Positions 13,801-24,649 of a DNA stretch of 64,000 nucleotides are shown piece after piece. Every line of letters begins with the position of its first letter. The first letter of the stretch is position 1. This DNA comes from Batrachochytrium dendrobatidis JAM81 (taxonomy: Eukaryota; Chytridiomycota; Chytridiomycetes; Rhizophydiales), in NCBI RefSeq assembly GCF_000203795.2, contig NW_006281108.1, positions 811,868 through 875,867 of the forward strand. The letters are read 5' to 3'. The position numbers were made by a program, and so were the translations under genes. Below the pieces are notes generated by a model. It was not told where the DNA came from. It ran no database searches and was given only the letters and a program-made list of their open reading frames with translations.

Positions 13801-16174
13801 GAATCACGACGTAAATTTTCAATTATATTCCAAATCTCTAGTGCATATCAAGCAGTAATCAATATTGAAAATATTACAAATGTCAGTCATGATGCCTTTT
13901 CAAAATTCTTATTCGACTTACAACTCACCTGGACGCGACTTGAGCCATTCATTGAATGATCTTTTGAACCCTTTTGCATACAGTTTATTCACATATGAAC
14001 AAAACGCAAGCAACAAAAAGTATTGTTCCAGACACCTGAATGCCTTTTGAAGGTAGTTTGTATCCATGGTTGTCGAGTATAGCAGACGGTTAGTTAGAAT
14101 ATCTTCACGAAGATTTGTGAGTACGTCACCTAGTGCGCGAGCAAAATCAAGTAGTGTCAGTATGTTTCTATCTAAAATACCGCCAACTAAATGGCATACA
14201 GGAAAAGTAGAACCGAGCAAGCAACCTACATCTATTGATGGCTTGGTCTAGTGCCTTTTTTGCACTGTTTCCATCAGCTAAAACAGCAATCAACTGTTGA
14301 ATACAGTGAAAGTTTCCAAGAATGGCTTCTTTTAAATCATCAATCAGGGCTCCCTTTGATACAGCCCATTCAATGGTTGACTTGTTTGATATCTTTTGGA
14401 AAGCAAGAGCTACACACTATAAATGTAAATAATGCGGCACAAAATAGGTTCCCTTTGAATATCGGTCAAGTATCTCGAAAATCTACGTACTTTGGTCAAC
14501 AATATATACAAGCCGAAGAATAGCCCGATTGTGAATTTCCATCTTTCTAGCCAGTTGAATTTCCGAATAAGAGCGCGATGTTTCAATTTCTATATCTGTA
14601 TTTTCCACAAATGGATCCACAGATGTTTCCGTAATGGCTTGACCTCTTCGAAGAAGCATTGCTAGCACCATGGCAAACGTTGCTAGATGTAATGTATCCA
14701 GTTATGGCATCACGTTAGTATGTATCCAGAAATCACCCACCAAATAAAATAGCAGACTTACTTCGTCCAACACCCATGCCGCAATTAAAAACAAGGTTTT
14801 CATTGATATGTGTATTACGGATCACGCGTACATATTCGTCAATGTATCGATCGTCTGGAGCTTGTTCAGGACTGACAGGAATCCGAATATAACTCACTCT
14901 GTAGTCGTCTTTAACAAGGTCTTCAAACACTTCACGTGGGGTTTGAAGAGATTCTACCGCCATCCATGAAGGAAACACTTGACCGCCAGCTATATGATGA
15001 GTTGAGCAGTATATTGATGTGAGTTGGTGAAACCAGTAATACTGCAGAACTTGGCATTTCAAGTTTTTTGGTTAAATGATAGTTTAAATGAAAATGTAGT
15101 ATACATACACGACTCTTCGTGTACCAAAACAAGCCCATGCCAGCGCAATTCTTCTCGTAGAATGTCTTCCTTGAGACGGGCTTCGACTTGTTCCAGACGG
15201 GATGAATTGATTCCATGATACGTCTTGATGTTTTGTGTTGGCTTTCCAGCATCCCTAATCACAAAAGGTTTTCTGTTGAGGTAGATTAAAGGTTCTTCAC
15301 GAGTAGAGATCCAAGTTGTAAACTGAGAGGTAGATCCAACAGGATGACATCCAAGTAGTGTTAGTACAGTGGTAATTCCAGGAACTGTTGGTTGAGCAAC
15401 TCCAAAAACATTCATGTCTGCCATTCGGAAATTAGGCGCACCTTGTAAATGAAAGTCGAGATGCGAGTGGAGGCCAGTTTCGAAATGATCCGACTTTAAA
15501 ATGATTTGCCGTCCAAGAACCGATCCGGATCTAGTCTTGACAACATTCTGTACAGACATGAGTAGCTCTTTGGGAGATTTAAATTGAGAGGGTTTTCCGC
15601 CCATGATTCTGCGACGACCGCTATGAAGACTAGGATTGCAGATATACGCAGATCCGTGTGCAGACAAAAGCGATCCATGAATTCCAAGATCCGGAGTTCC
15701 TGAAATTGACCCGTGATTAGAGAATAAGCCAGTGGCAGTATCCAAGCCATGCTCATATACCAAACCTGAGGAAGTTGAGGCTCTCTTGTCGAATGTATCG
15801 CACCCTTGCTCACAACTAGAAGCAAGACTTGAATCACAATCATTGTTTGTTTTGGATGAAAAAGGAACGTCCAAAGACGCCGAAGAAGATGCTTGCGGAG
15901 AGAACCCAGCAGACGTAGACGAGAAACGCTCTTCCATCATACCAGTCAATGGCTTGACTGTAGATGAACACAGGTTGATGGAACCAGCGTCAATTGAAGA
16001 TTCAGCTGAACCAGAGTCTATTGACGTACTTTTAGATGTAGAATGTTTCTGGGATCTTCTAAATAAAGCAGCTTGCATTAAACTATCATGAGATGATTGA
16101 GCTGATGTCTTGGGTTTCAATCCATGTCCTGAACCCCTATCCAGTAGGTTAAATCGTTTCTTTTCCTCTGACAT
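10805..16174 (-). CDS. Paladin-like protein with three PTP-like phosphatase domains
   Basis: Large protein (roughly 1,500 residues) built from three repeats of the paladin / PTP-like phytase fold. Each repeat starts with an EEPL-x-Y-x-N-x-P-x-V-x-R motif (REEPLIYLNRKPF at about 15,260-15,300; REEPLVYINGNPY at about 13,240; REEPVIYINGKPY at about 11,840). Each ends in a C-x5-R P-loop: NCGMGVGRS (about 14,770), NCQVGLGRS (about 12,740) and NCQMGRGRT (about 11,440). The first 200 residues are Ser-rich and disordered. The final exon (10,805 to about 13,340) carries repeats two and three without interruption. Animal paladin (PALD1) acts in receptor and phosphoinositide signalling and has been called a pseudophosphatase; here all three Cys and Arg are kept, but the RIPITD general-acid motif is seen only in the third repeat. 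ATG at 16,172-16,174; stop at 10,805-10,807. Confidence 0.85.
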
Positions 16175-16705
16175 GCTAAGCTGTTATAAGAATGCCTTGA
16201 ATATCGAATGGTTACAAATTCAAAGATCCAAAGTGTCAATCGAATTCAGTCCAGTTTATCTGTAGTTTATACAGTATTAATTCTCTTGACTGAGTTGATA
16301 AATGTCTGCCTTTTCAATTTTGTTACAAATCAACCCAAAAATGGGTCGACTCAAATTCTACCAGAAAATCCATAAACAGTCAGATTCAATTGTATGAAAC
16401 CACTTGCATTGCTCTTTGTTTTGGAATATGTTAAACCTTTGCAGTACTTTTATACTAGAAACTGACTTGAATTGACATTCTCCAAACACGCTCATTATAA
16501 TAATACAGACTGTCTTGAAATAAATTATTGTACGATTGTTTTGATATGTACTGACACATTGATTGATTATACAACAATGAGCAGACTAAAACATTAATGA
16601 GTTTGACAATATTCAGAAAATTAGAGAAAATTATAATTTATAAAACAGTCATTTTTGGAGTCTTCTATTTTGCGTGAACACAGCTGTAAACTACATTACT
16701 TTGTC
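16175..16705. other. AT-rich intergenic region between paladin-like and CX9C genes
   Basis: 531 bp between two divergent start codons. I see AT-rich sequence, no open frame worth reporting and no RNA gene. It must contain both promoters. Confidence 0.5.
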
Positions 16706-17018
16706 ATGGTCGACGCATCTAAAATCTGCAGTGGTCCAAAGTCTGAGCTCAAGTGGTGCTTAAAAGAAGTGGGATTTTTAGGCAGATTGATGGGTAATTG
16801 TGAAGTGCTAAAGAAGCAGTATGAAGCATGCATGGATGATGAGGCAAGTGATTACTTGTTGCTATCTGACCGACTTGCAGTATGTATTGACTAACCCTGA
16901 CATGTACTCTACATATGATCCACTCTAGTTTTTGATTAAACGCAAGGAAAACCATAGATTGGCAAGGCAAAGCACTAAGAAATGGATGGATGGAAACAAA
17001 GAGTTGGGTCTTGAATAG
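16706..17018 (+). CDS. Small twin-CX9C (CHCH) mitochondrial intermembrane-space protein, Cmc2-like
   Basis: Two-exon gene. Exon 1 (16,706-16,879) encodes MVDASKICSGPKSELKWC and continues to NCEVLKKQYEAC, giving two exact C-x9-C motifs separated by 13 residues. The intron starts GTATGT (16,880) and ends CTCTAG near 16,928. Exon 2 encodes FLIKRKENHRLARQS and ends at a TAG at 17,016-17,018. Twin CX9C proteins are imported by Mia40 and fold by two disulfides. The spacing and the residue pattern around the second motif resemble Cmc2, a cytochrome c oxidase assembly factor, but the basic C-terminal tail is not diagnostic. The ATG at 16,706 is the first in frame. Family assignment is firm, orthology tentative. 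Confidence 0.72.
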
Positions 17019-17449
17019 ACTCATATGACCGTCTTACAATAAATCCAATGACAGAGATGCTTATTCTGGTGCTGCATTCATACAACAGCTTCAAAACATC
17101 CAACTTGTCACTATCAACAAGAATATTACTGATACCTAACAACAGCAAGCATATTTGTCGAGTTACTAATACGACCCATTTCAGTATTTCACAATCTGAA
17201 TAAAATGTAACCAACTGATTTGAATAAAAACTTGTATGAGTTTTGATAAGAAATCTTGACGATTCACAACAAATACCAAGATTGACTCAGTGCGTTGCTG
17301 GACTAAAACGAGATTTAAAATATTAAAAAAACGATTCTTTTAATTCTGGAATTGCAAGCCAAACGATAATCGCTTTAAAGTCTTGAATGTCGTGTTTCGT
17401 TTTACGTGAACACGATTGAATAAAAAGTGACTTAGATAACAGGTGTTGA
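17019..17449. other. Intergenic region upstream of the CM1 gene
   Basis: 431 bp holding the 3' end of the CX9C gene and the promoter of the CM1 gene. A 20-bp TTTCGTTTTACGTGAACACG stretch lies about 60 bp before the start codon. No gene seen. Confidence 0.4.
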
Positions 17450-20400
17450 ATGAACACGACAGTGAATATGCAGGATGTTAATCAAGTGGAATGGTATCAT
17501 CTGGATCTGGATGATAATTCAAACCTGCTCATGTCACAGAATGAATACGACAGGTTTCGGTTGGAATTACTTCAGGAAGACTCGGATGCTCAATATACTG
17601 ACACTGAGGATGAATTCGTCCGATATCCAAGCTACGCTGCAACTCCTATTCATACTGTTGTTTCAGCTCCACCCACTAGTCCATTCACTCATTCCACTAC
17701 TACAGCTTCTATTGCTTCAACTAGCTCTGTTATCACTACTATCAATCCTACTTTCAATACTATTAGCAACACTGCAATAGATTCAAATCCATCAACTTTT
17801 ATACAACCTAAACTATCCACTCCTCGGCTTAACACTGATGGCCATGTCAAGGTTTTACTTCCTAGTCCAACTATTCACTCCACTTCTTCAAAAGAAAGTC
17901 TTCATTTGGAAACTGACGATGTCATGCTTAGAGATACAATGGATGACGACAATTTAGAACACTATTCAATGGGACTCAAACTTCGTGAAAAGGTAGTTTT
18001 GCTTCATTGATGTCACCATCAAGAATCTATCTTGTATGCATTTACTGTCAAATTCAATCTAGAAATAGGTCCAATTTTTATCATCTTACTCGCTCTCTTG
18101 TGTATTTAGCTTATTGATGATCTTAAAAAGGAGAATTTCGGATTGAAGATGCGATGCTACTTTCTCACTGAAAACCTCGAAAAACTCTCGCCTGAAGGAC
18201 TAAAAGAAATCATCAACGAGGTAATTACATCTATATCTAATGATAATCTGTGATTTAATACTTATAATTGCATCTAATGATGTCTAGCATGCTGAACTCA
18301 AAGCAATCATGGAAGATATGCGCTTAGAAGAACGGATTCTTGGCCAACAAAAAACTCATTTACACAAGTCTGTGCCAACTGCAATCACTTGTGACGCTGC
18401 TTGTGATCCTATCGCTGAAATTGTGTGTGCAAGTCATCCATCAAACTAGATCCTTGGTTTACTTTATGTATACATGTTTTGAGTATGCTATACAATACTC
18501 ATGGTGCATTTACTGGTTGGATTAATACAATAGATTGAACTACACACCCAAAAAGAAATCAAAGATACGGTTGAACAACTCGAGTCTATGTTAACAGCAA
18601 AGACTGAAGAAACTGATATTGCAGTTTCTAAATTAAATCAACTCACCCAAGAAATATCTATAATCGAGACTAAACACGCCAAAGATCGTCTACAATGGGA
18701 AGCTAAAACAGAAAAACTAAATCAGGTATCATTCCAGAGTACAATAGTATTGACTACAGACTTGGAAATCTGGCATACTCGCTCAATCTACAATCGTAAT
18801 GACTAATATAAACGAGTGTTTAGAAACTTACTTTAGTGCGTGCTAAAATCAACCAAGAGCGTGAGACTCACATTCAAACCGTCAAACAGCTTGAATCTAT
18901 TCAGCAACATTCCTCTCTTCAACAACCCACACCTACTTCAACATCTGATGAATCCAAACGCGAAGCTCGGTATGTCACTGAAAACGAAGAGTTGAAATCT
19001 CAAGTGATTCTTTACAAGCAAAAGGTGGACGAGTACCAAGCCATTTCTGCTTGCAATGCGGATGACATGGTGTTTCTTCAAAATGAACTGGAAAGACAAA
19101 CTGCAAAAGTGCGTGAATTGGAGGAAAAGTTTCATATGGAGGCGGAACAAGCAAAAAACAAGAAACGAGCTCCTGAATTATCTGTATGTATTTATTTTGT
19201 ATTTTGCTAAAATGTTTGAATTTTAATATAACCATTTTGTCTGTCTACTATCAACAGAAACATCGATTGCAGGTATCAATATTTTGATGCCATATTTGTG
19301 TTTTGGCATTTTCAATTTATTTAATCTAATTGTTTCAACTGCAGCTTCAAGAACTATCTAATGAAACACTTCGTCTAGTAAGCTGAATTTACACTTTTAA
19401 ATTGTAAAGCATACAAGTGAATTACTTGCTAACTGGAATGCCATCATTGCTGAATATAGCTACCCCAATCAACAAGCGAACTTTCCGAAGCCAATATACG
19501 CAATCTCTTATTACAGCTATATGCAGTTGAGCTACCTTTACTCTTGACAAGATATCTATATAATTGTACATTTGTGTGATTTAAAACCTAACCCTTTAGT
19601 ACTTTGTTGCTTGCATTTAAGCGGATTCAAACATTGGTTGCAACAAAACAAGATACAACAAAAATCACTCAAACCGTAGATAAACTTGTACGGGCTTTGC
19701 CATTGAACGACTCACAGGATGCGAACCGATTACGGTATATCACTGAATTGAAGCAACGAAATCTTTTGCTAGTTCAGGTCAATCAGCGATTTGATTCTAT
19801 TTTGGCAGATAGTCATTTGAGTCCACAGGTAATGTATTTTTGGAGTTGAATATGAGTAGGATTTGAATTTAACTCTGTTTTGATGATAGGCTATCAAGAG
19901 TTTTTCGGATCTTAAAGTAGCCATTCACGAAAAACTTGAACTTTTGAAAACGCATTATGAATCACTACAACAACTCAATATTGAAAAACGGTATGTTGTA
20001 ATGTCTGTCTTTAATCTTTGAATCTTTTAATGACTCTTTCATGTCTCAATTTCGAACAAGGTTGTGGAAAACAAAAATGTCTGCTATGGAGGTCAAGTTG
20101 GCTCGTGCCAACCATGGCGAAAATCATAATGAGCCTGATGTTCAAGATAACCAATCGAACAATGGTCAAGTCTATACTACAGTAAGTGTAGAATCAAGTT
20201 AACTGTTGTTTGGAATGCAGTGTTATTGTAACGATCATTTGGCAAGTCGACTGAAACGGGTGGCATACATTGCATTTTGATTTAGTCTGAAAATGAAGTT
20301 TTAAAGAAGCAGATTAAAGAATTGCAGGCAAAGCTTGAACGTGCTAGACAAAATGTTCGTACTGAGCGACAAAGTGCACAACGTCGCGTGGAAGAGTTCA

Positions 20401-21071
20401 CAGCTACAAATCGGTATTGTTATATTTTGTCGCGAATATAACCCAGTATAGCAACTGTTGAATTATGGCTTATTTCAAAATATCTAACTGTGTCTATTTA
20501 CCTTGAAGCCAACTTGAAAATGAGTTGCTGCAGTGTTCAAAAACAATTGTAGCTTTAAAGGGTGGCCATAATTTGGGAGAGGCCAATCCTACATTTGTAA
20601 GTTTTTTGCTTAATGTTTTAAAATCAAATACGCTGATGTGATATAGCGATTCAAGTGGTATATGAATGGGGTTACTGACTGGGGTTTGATAGATGAATAG
20701 TCCAACCAAAGCAAAGCTCGCACGGCTTAACGATCAACTCAGAACTGATTTGGGTGATCAGATTGCAGATGGAAGCGCCATGCGAGAACAACTTCGTAGA
20801 GCCAAAGTGCAGGTAAATTATAATTGTATATATGATATAGCATTCTATTTTGAACTCACACTAATCCACATTGTGTCGATCTACACAGTATGCACGGACT
20901 GTAGCTGACCATGAATCGCTAAAAAGCATTTTACTACAAAACGAAATATCTGTAGTCAATGCATTGTCAAAACTTGCATCTGTTCAAGATAGACACATGT
21001 CTGACCCGGTTGTGATCAAACAGGTGGCAGATCAAGTTCGTCATATTTTAAAGTCGTTGCGTTTTAAATGA
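17450..21071 (+). CDS. Coiled-coil protein with centrosomin motif 1 (CM1): gamma-tubulin complex attachment factor
   Basis: The second exon (about 18,110-18,220) encodes LIDDLKKENFGLKMRCYF followed by LTENLEKLSPEGLKE. Directly after LKLREK at the end of exon 1, this is the CM1 signature found in centrosomin/CDK5RAP2, fission yeast Mto1 and Spc110, which binds and activates the gamma-tubulin ring complex. The 150 or so residues before it are disordered and Ser/Thr-rich (17,640-17,900). The rest is long coiled coil over more than ten short exons, including a 15-nt microexon at 19,258-19,272 (KHRLQ). The C-terminal exon ends KSLRFK at 21,071. In a flagellated chytrid it would act at the centrosome/basal body or nuclear microtubule-organising centre (inference). 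Its last 45 or so codons recur as fragments at 28,822 and 52,181. Confidence 0.85.
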
Positions 21072-21888
21072 ACATATCAAGTTGCTTTCAATCCCGACTT
21101 TAATTGTTGTCAATGCATACTGATCAATATTCATGTTACATGTATATCCAAACAAGTAGTCTACACATTATACTGCTATGCGACTGCATTCATTCTTGTC
21201 AATGTATGATTCAACTCGATGTGAATGTCGCGTCCAATCCAACAAGTCTATACAGTCAAGTGGGTTGCAATGCTGCATGTATGCATTAGATGTTGTGACG
21301 ATCACGACATGCAATATATGTCCGATTGGATGATCCATGTTATGACATGTTATGTCATGTTATGACATGTTTAAAGTGTATTGATCAAACTGTGATCAAC
21401 GCCTTATGTTATTTGACAAGTGTATAATCAAACGAGTCTTGATGTTTTACGATCCAAGTAGTCAAATTACCATGTTGCACATACAAGTGATTGAATCGAG
21501 TCATGCGCAGATTCGATCATGAACACGCAGATTCAATCCATTTCTAGTGACACCTTGATATAGTTTGGTATATATGACTACATTGCATTAGTCGACACAT
21601 CAGTTGATGCAATTACAACGCCAGATACAGTCAAACATCACTCAGTTGCATGATATATACACTATTCAACTACACACAAAACACCATCACTGAACAGCAT
21701 TGGTGCTAGAATACATCCAAAACCATTACAAAGGGTTGATGGTTGTGTAAAACTACAATCATTGTTTGGAAAAAGTCGATTGATTTATACACGTTTGCAT
21801 GCATGGTTTGAATACAAATAAATGGGTGTATAGATTGACAGCAATCATGGATGGTTTTATATTGCAGTATATAGTGTCAGGACTTGTA
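20935..21888 (+). repeat. 0.95-kb dispersed segment, copy a (3' end of the CM1 gene plus downstream)
   Basis: Copy a of a segment also found at 28,822-29,777 (same orientation, copy b) and 51,220-52,181 (inverted, copy c). It begins inside the last exon of the complete CM1 gene at TACAAAACG and ends at GACTTGTA, where sequence switches to the exportin-5 fragment. It contains a variable block of ATGTTATG/ACATG hexa-octamers at 21,338-21,372. Copy a differs from b and c at shared sites (it lacks the CA at CACATCAGTTG and has GACAGCAATC where b and c have GACGGTAATC), so b and c are the closer pair. No transposase, terminal inverted repeat or RNA gene is visible. Confidence 0.85.
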
Positions 21889-23114
21889 AGTTTTTGTTGA
21901 TCAAGAAATGGAATACAAGGGTTGGTTGTATGGTGCTAATATTAACATTTGAGTTTAGTCGTGCTTGCAGCCTTATATATTGCTGATTCTCGATAAATTT
22001 TTGTTCAAGTTGCTTTCAGTAAGGTTTTTTGATTGCAACTTGGTTTTTGCAAATCTATTTGATTCTCAGTGGTTTAATTAGGTTTTTGTACATGTTGTTT
22101 ACATATACAATAGCGATCTGCAATGTCAAATAAATCTCTTCCTGGATACAGATACGCGGCAATTGACTTTGATACTGATTTTGAAATTGATCATGCAAGT
22201 ATGGGATCGACACAGAGAATGACTGATGCAATAAGGCTTATTCCACCCATCCTTCCCGACAAAGTATTTGAGTGGCTTCGAGCCAAATGCACATCGATGC
22301 TGAACAGTCCAACTATTTCTTCATCAGGTGTGTATTTTATCAAATGCATTTGACTAGTATGTAGAGTAGTATATTTATTTTACTTTTAACGGACTGTACT
22401 ATAGAGTGTCAAGCCATTTCTACCATGACAGATTGTATCATGAGTGCAATTCCTTCTGAATCGGTACGAGGATCAGACATCAATCAGATTGAGTTGGCTA
22501 AAAGTATAATGCTGCTTTTGGTGCAATTGATCGATTATAACGGAAACCAGGTGATTTTAAGATTTGAATTGTTTTGAATTAGAACAATGCAATATGCTAG
22601 TATTTATAAACAAGTATGATATTGGTGATAGAATATGGCAATCGTGATATATCAGCTTCAAATGATTGTTGCATTTTCCGAATACATGGATTTGTATCCT
22701 GAAATTTTACTCAAATGTCTTGAAAAGGTGAGTTTCATTAGATTGATATGCTTGGATTTATGATGTTAACATGCATGCAATTAAATGAATCTAGTTTTTT
22801 GGGTTTGTGGTATATACTCAGCCTAATGAAAAGGACTTTATACAACAACAAAAAATTCTGAGTGAGAGTACACGTAACTTGCGTCGTAAAGCAGCTGCAT
22901 CACTTGTGCGAATTGGATCAACTATGCCCAATCTTCTTCAAGTAAGTTTTTATTATTTCAGAATCACGACTTTGGGTATGATCAACTGTAATAATGTATT
23001 GTGTATATCAATACTTTAGCCACTTTTACCACAAATTATGCCACTAGTATCCAACTATATTCAATCAAGCCAGCTTATGCGGATTGAGCAGACTCTTATG
23101 ATTGAGTTTCTTGT
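21884..23114 (+). pseudogene. Fragment of the exportin-5 gene (internal piece, inverted relative to the parent)
   Basis: A 1,231-bp copy of 46,189-47,419 read on the opposite strand. It contains intact internal exons and introns of the exportin-5 gene: MSNKSLPGYRYAAIDFDTDF at 22,123, IVAFSEYMDLYPEI at about 22,670 and the VYTQPNEKDFIQQQ exon at 22,810. The copy lacks both the N-terminal importin-beta-like region and the C-terminal two fifths, and it stops within an exon: after the shared TTTCTTGT the frame runs into unrelated sequence with a TAA. It has no promoter of its own beyond what the junction offers. Near-perfect identity to the parent argues that it is recent. I read it as a non-functional scrap. 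Confidence 0.88.
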
Positions 23115-23403
23115 GCTTTTTTAATAGCCTTGACGAAAGAATTGATGGAATTGCCGTGAATTCGATGTAATTCTCTCTCAATGTCTGAGTTTGGTTGTGC
23201 GAAATGTCTTATCCATTGAATAAGAAAGTTTTTACTATCCATTTCTTTCGAATTGTGCTAGTTTCTAGAAACCAATTACGACTCACATTGAGCAGCCCGA
23301 CTCATTTTGAGTACTCAATTTGAGTCAACTCAACAACATTGATTAAGGAGATTTAAACAAATCAGAATGTAATTTATTCAAGCAATTTATTTTCAACTAT
23401 ATT

Positions 23404-24402
23404 TCATTCATCTGAAAGCAAAGCATAAATCTTTCCAGCGATTCTTTTCAATGATTCAAGAGTGGCAACTTCTAATTCGAATGTCAACGTATCCATATTC
23501 TTTTCGATTTTATCGTTCTGGCTTTTCAAGAAAATCCATTCAACATAATTTGTGACTATCCCATAGACAGTATCCAACCCATCCAAATCAGACGCAACTT
23601 CCATTCCAACTAAATCCTGAACCATTCCCTGCTCCATATCATCCTTCTTCGCTTCAACGATACATACTCTTTTGTTGTTGCGTTTGAGCATGAATTCGAA
23701 ATGTCCATTGGCTTTGACATTCACACCATTCAAATCTTCTTCGACAACAATCTGAATTGAGTCTTCTGGTCCAAATAGGTCAGAAACATAGACGAGAATG
23801 GGAGCAATAAAGTGCAGGCGTTGTGATTCTTTACCAGTAGTGACCGAACTCAAACGTCTTGTGAGAGTAACGAGATAATTGTGCAGCAGTTCCATGGTCT
23901 CTTGAGGAACTTCTTTGACAGTTTGAGTATACTGATGCATAATGTGTTCATATATGGGAGAAATGAGACTCCAATTCAAAGATGAATACGCAGAACTTTC
24001 TTTGAGATTCTTCTTTCCACTCTTCGCCGCTGCATCGATTTCAGCCTGAATAAGAATGGGATTAAGTTCTTCCCATCTTTTCTTTCTTTCTTCAGAATGA
24101 TGAGAAGTCTTTGGCTTCTTGATGACTGGAAGGAGAGCATCAGCGTATCTGATGAGAAGTGGATTGTCGTAGTTGTTAAAAAATTCACTCGCCTTGATGA
24201 GAGCATTGATTTTCATGTCGCCTTTGAGTTTGGTGCCAGTGTAGCGATGGAGCGTCAACTTGGCGAGTGAAAAAGTGTCGAGTTGAGGTGAGAACTCCTT
24301 CTTGGCTTTCTTAATCAACGCAGCGACTGTTTTGCATCCAGTTGGGTCGACTTCAAGTGGTTCCGCATCATACTGAATGTACAAAGGTTCAGGTTCGTTC
24401 AT
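23404..24402 (-). CDS. Crinkler (CRN)-type effector candidate with PD-(D/E)XK-like C-terminal domain
   Basis: Intronless frame of 332 residues, ATG at 24,400-24,402 and stop at 23,404-23,406. The N-terminal region (residues 6-100) has the ubiquitin-like CRN header order. LYIQYDAEPL opens it, FSLAK at residues 44-48 sits where the LFLAK motif is expected, and the header ends near FNNYDNPLLIRYAD. The C-terminal domain (about 150-332) has HFEFMLKRNN, then VCIVEAKKDD (E250-x-K252), the pattern of a restriction-nuclease-like PD-(D/E)XK fold. CRN proteins are a large family in chytrids and oomycetes and act inside host cells when secreted; nuclease-type domains are one known class. No signal peptide follows the ATG. 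It lies in single-copy sequence (23,115-24,649) between two duplicated fragments. Family call is good; activity unknown. Confidence 0.75.
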   Translation of the reverse strand: MNEPEPLYIQYDAEPLEVDPTGCKTVAALIKKAKKEFSPQLDTFSLAKLTLHRYTGTKLKGDMKINALIKASEFFNNYDNPLLIRYADALLPVIKKPKTSHHSEERKKRWEELNPILIQAEIDAAAKSGKKNLKESSAYSSLNWSLISPIYEHIMHQYTQTVKEVPQETMELLHNYLVTLTRRLSSVTTGKESQRLHFIAPILVYVSDLFGPEDSIQIVVEEDLNGVNVKANGHFEFMLKRNNKRVCIVEAKKDDMEQGMVQDLVGMEVASDLDGLDTVYGIVTNYVEWIFLKSQNDKIEKNMDTLTFELEVATLESLKRIAGKIYALLSDE

Positions 24403-24649
24403 TTTCAAAGTGTTACGTAGTGTGATACAAACTAGGAAAAAAATATGAAAACTGAAAATCAAAAAACCACAATGCTAGACCTCTAATCTGTTTATGATGA
24501 TAATTCATTAGGGTAATAATGCACTGGGTAAAATAACAGATAAATAAATTCTTATTTTCCAAGTATAATTCACATGAAATTTACAAAGAAATTTAGCTGG
24601 TATTCTCATTCAAGTAAACGGTATTATCCGGTACTCTGTATATACTACT

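Noticed and set aside
21104..21289. A 61-residue open frame present three times (21,104; 28,991; 51,827), identical in all copies
   Set aside because: It lies in the non-coding part of the repeated 0.95-kb segment; identity follows from the duplication, and the Cys/His/Ile-rich composition has no coding character.
22123..22353. A separate small gene starting MSNKSLPGYRY
   Set aside because: It is an internal exon of exportin-5 carried in the copied fragment; the ATG is in the middle of the parent frame.
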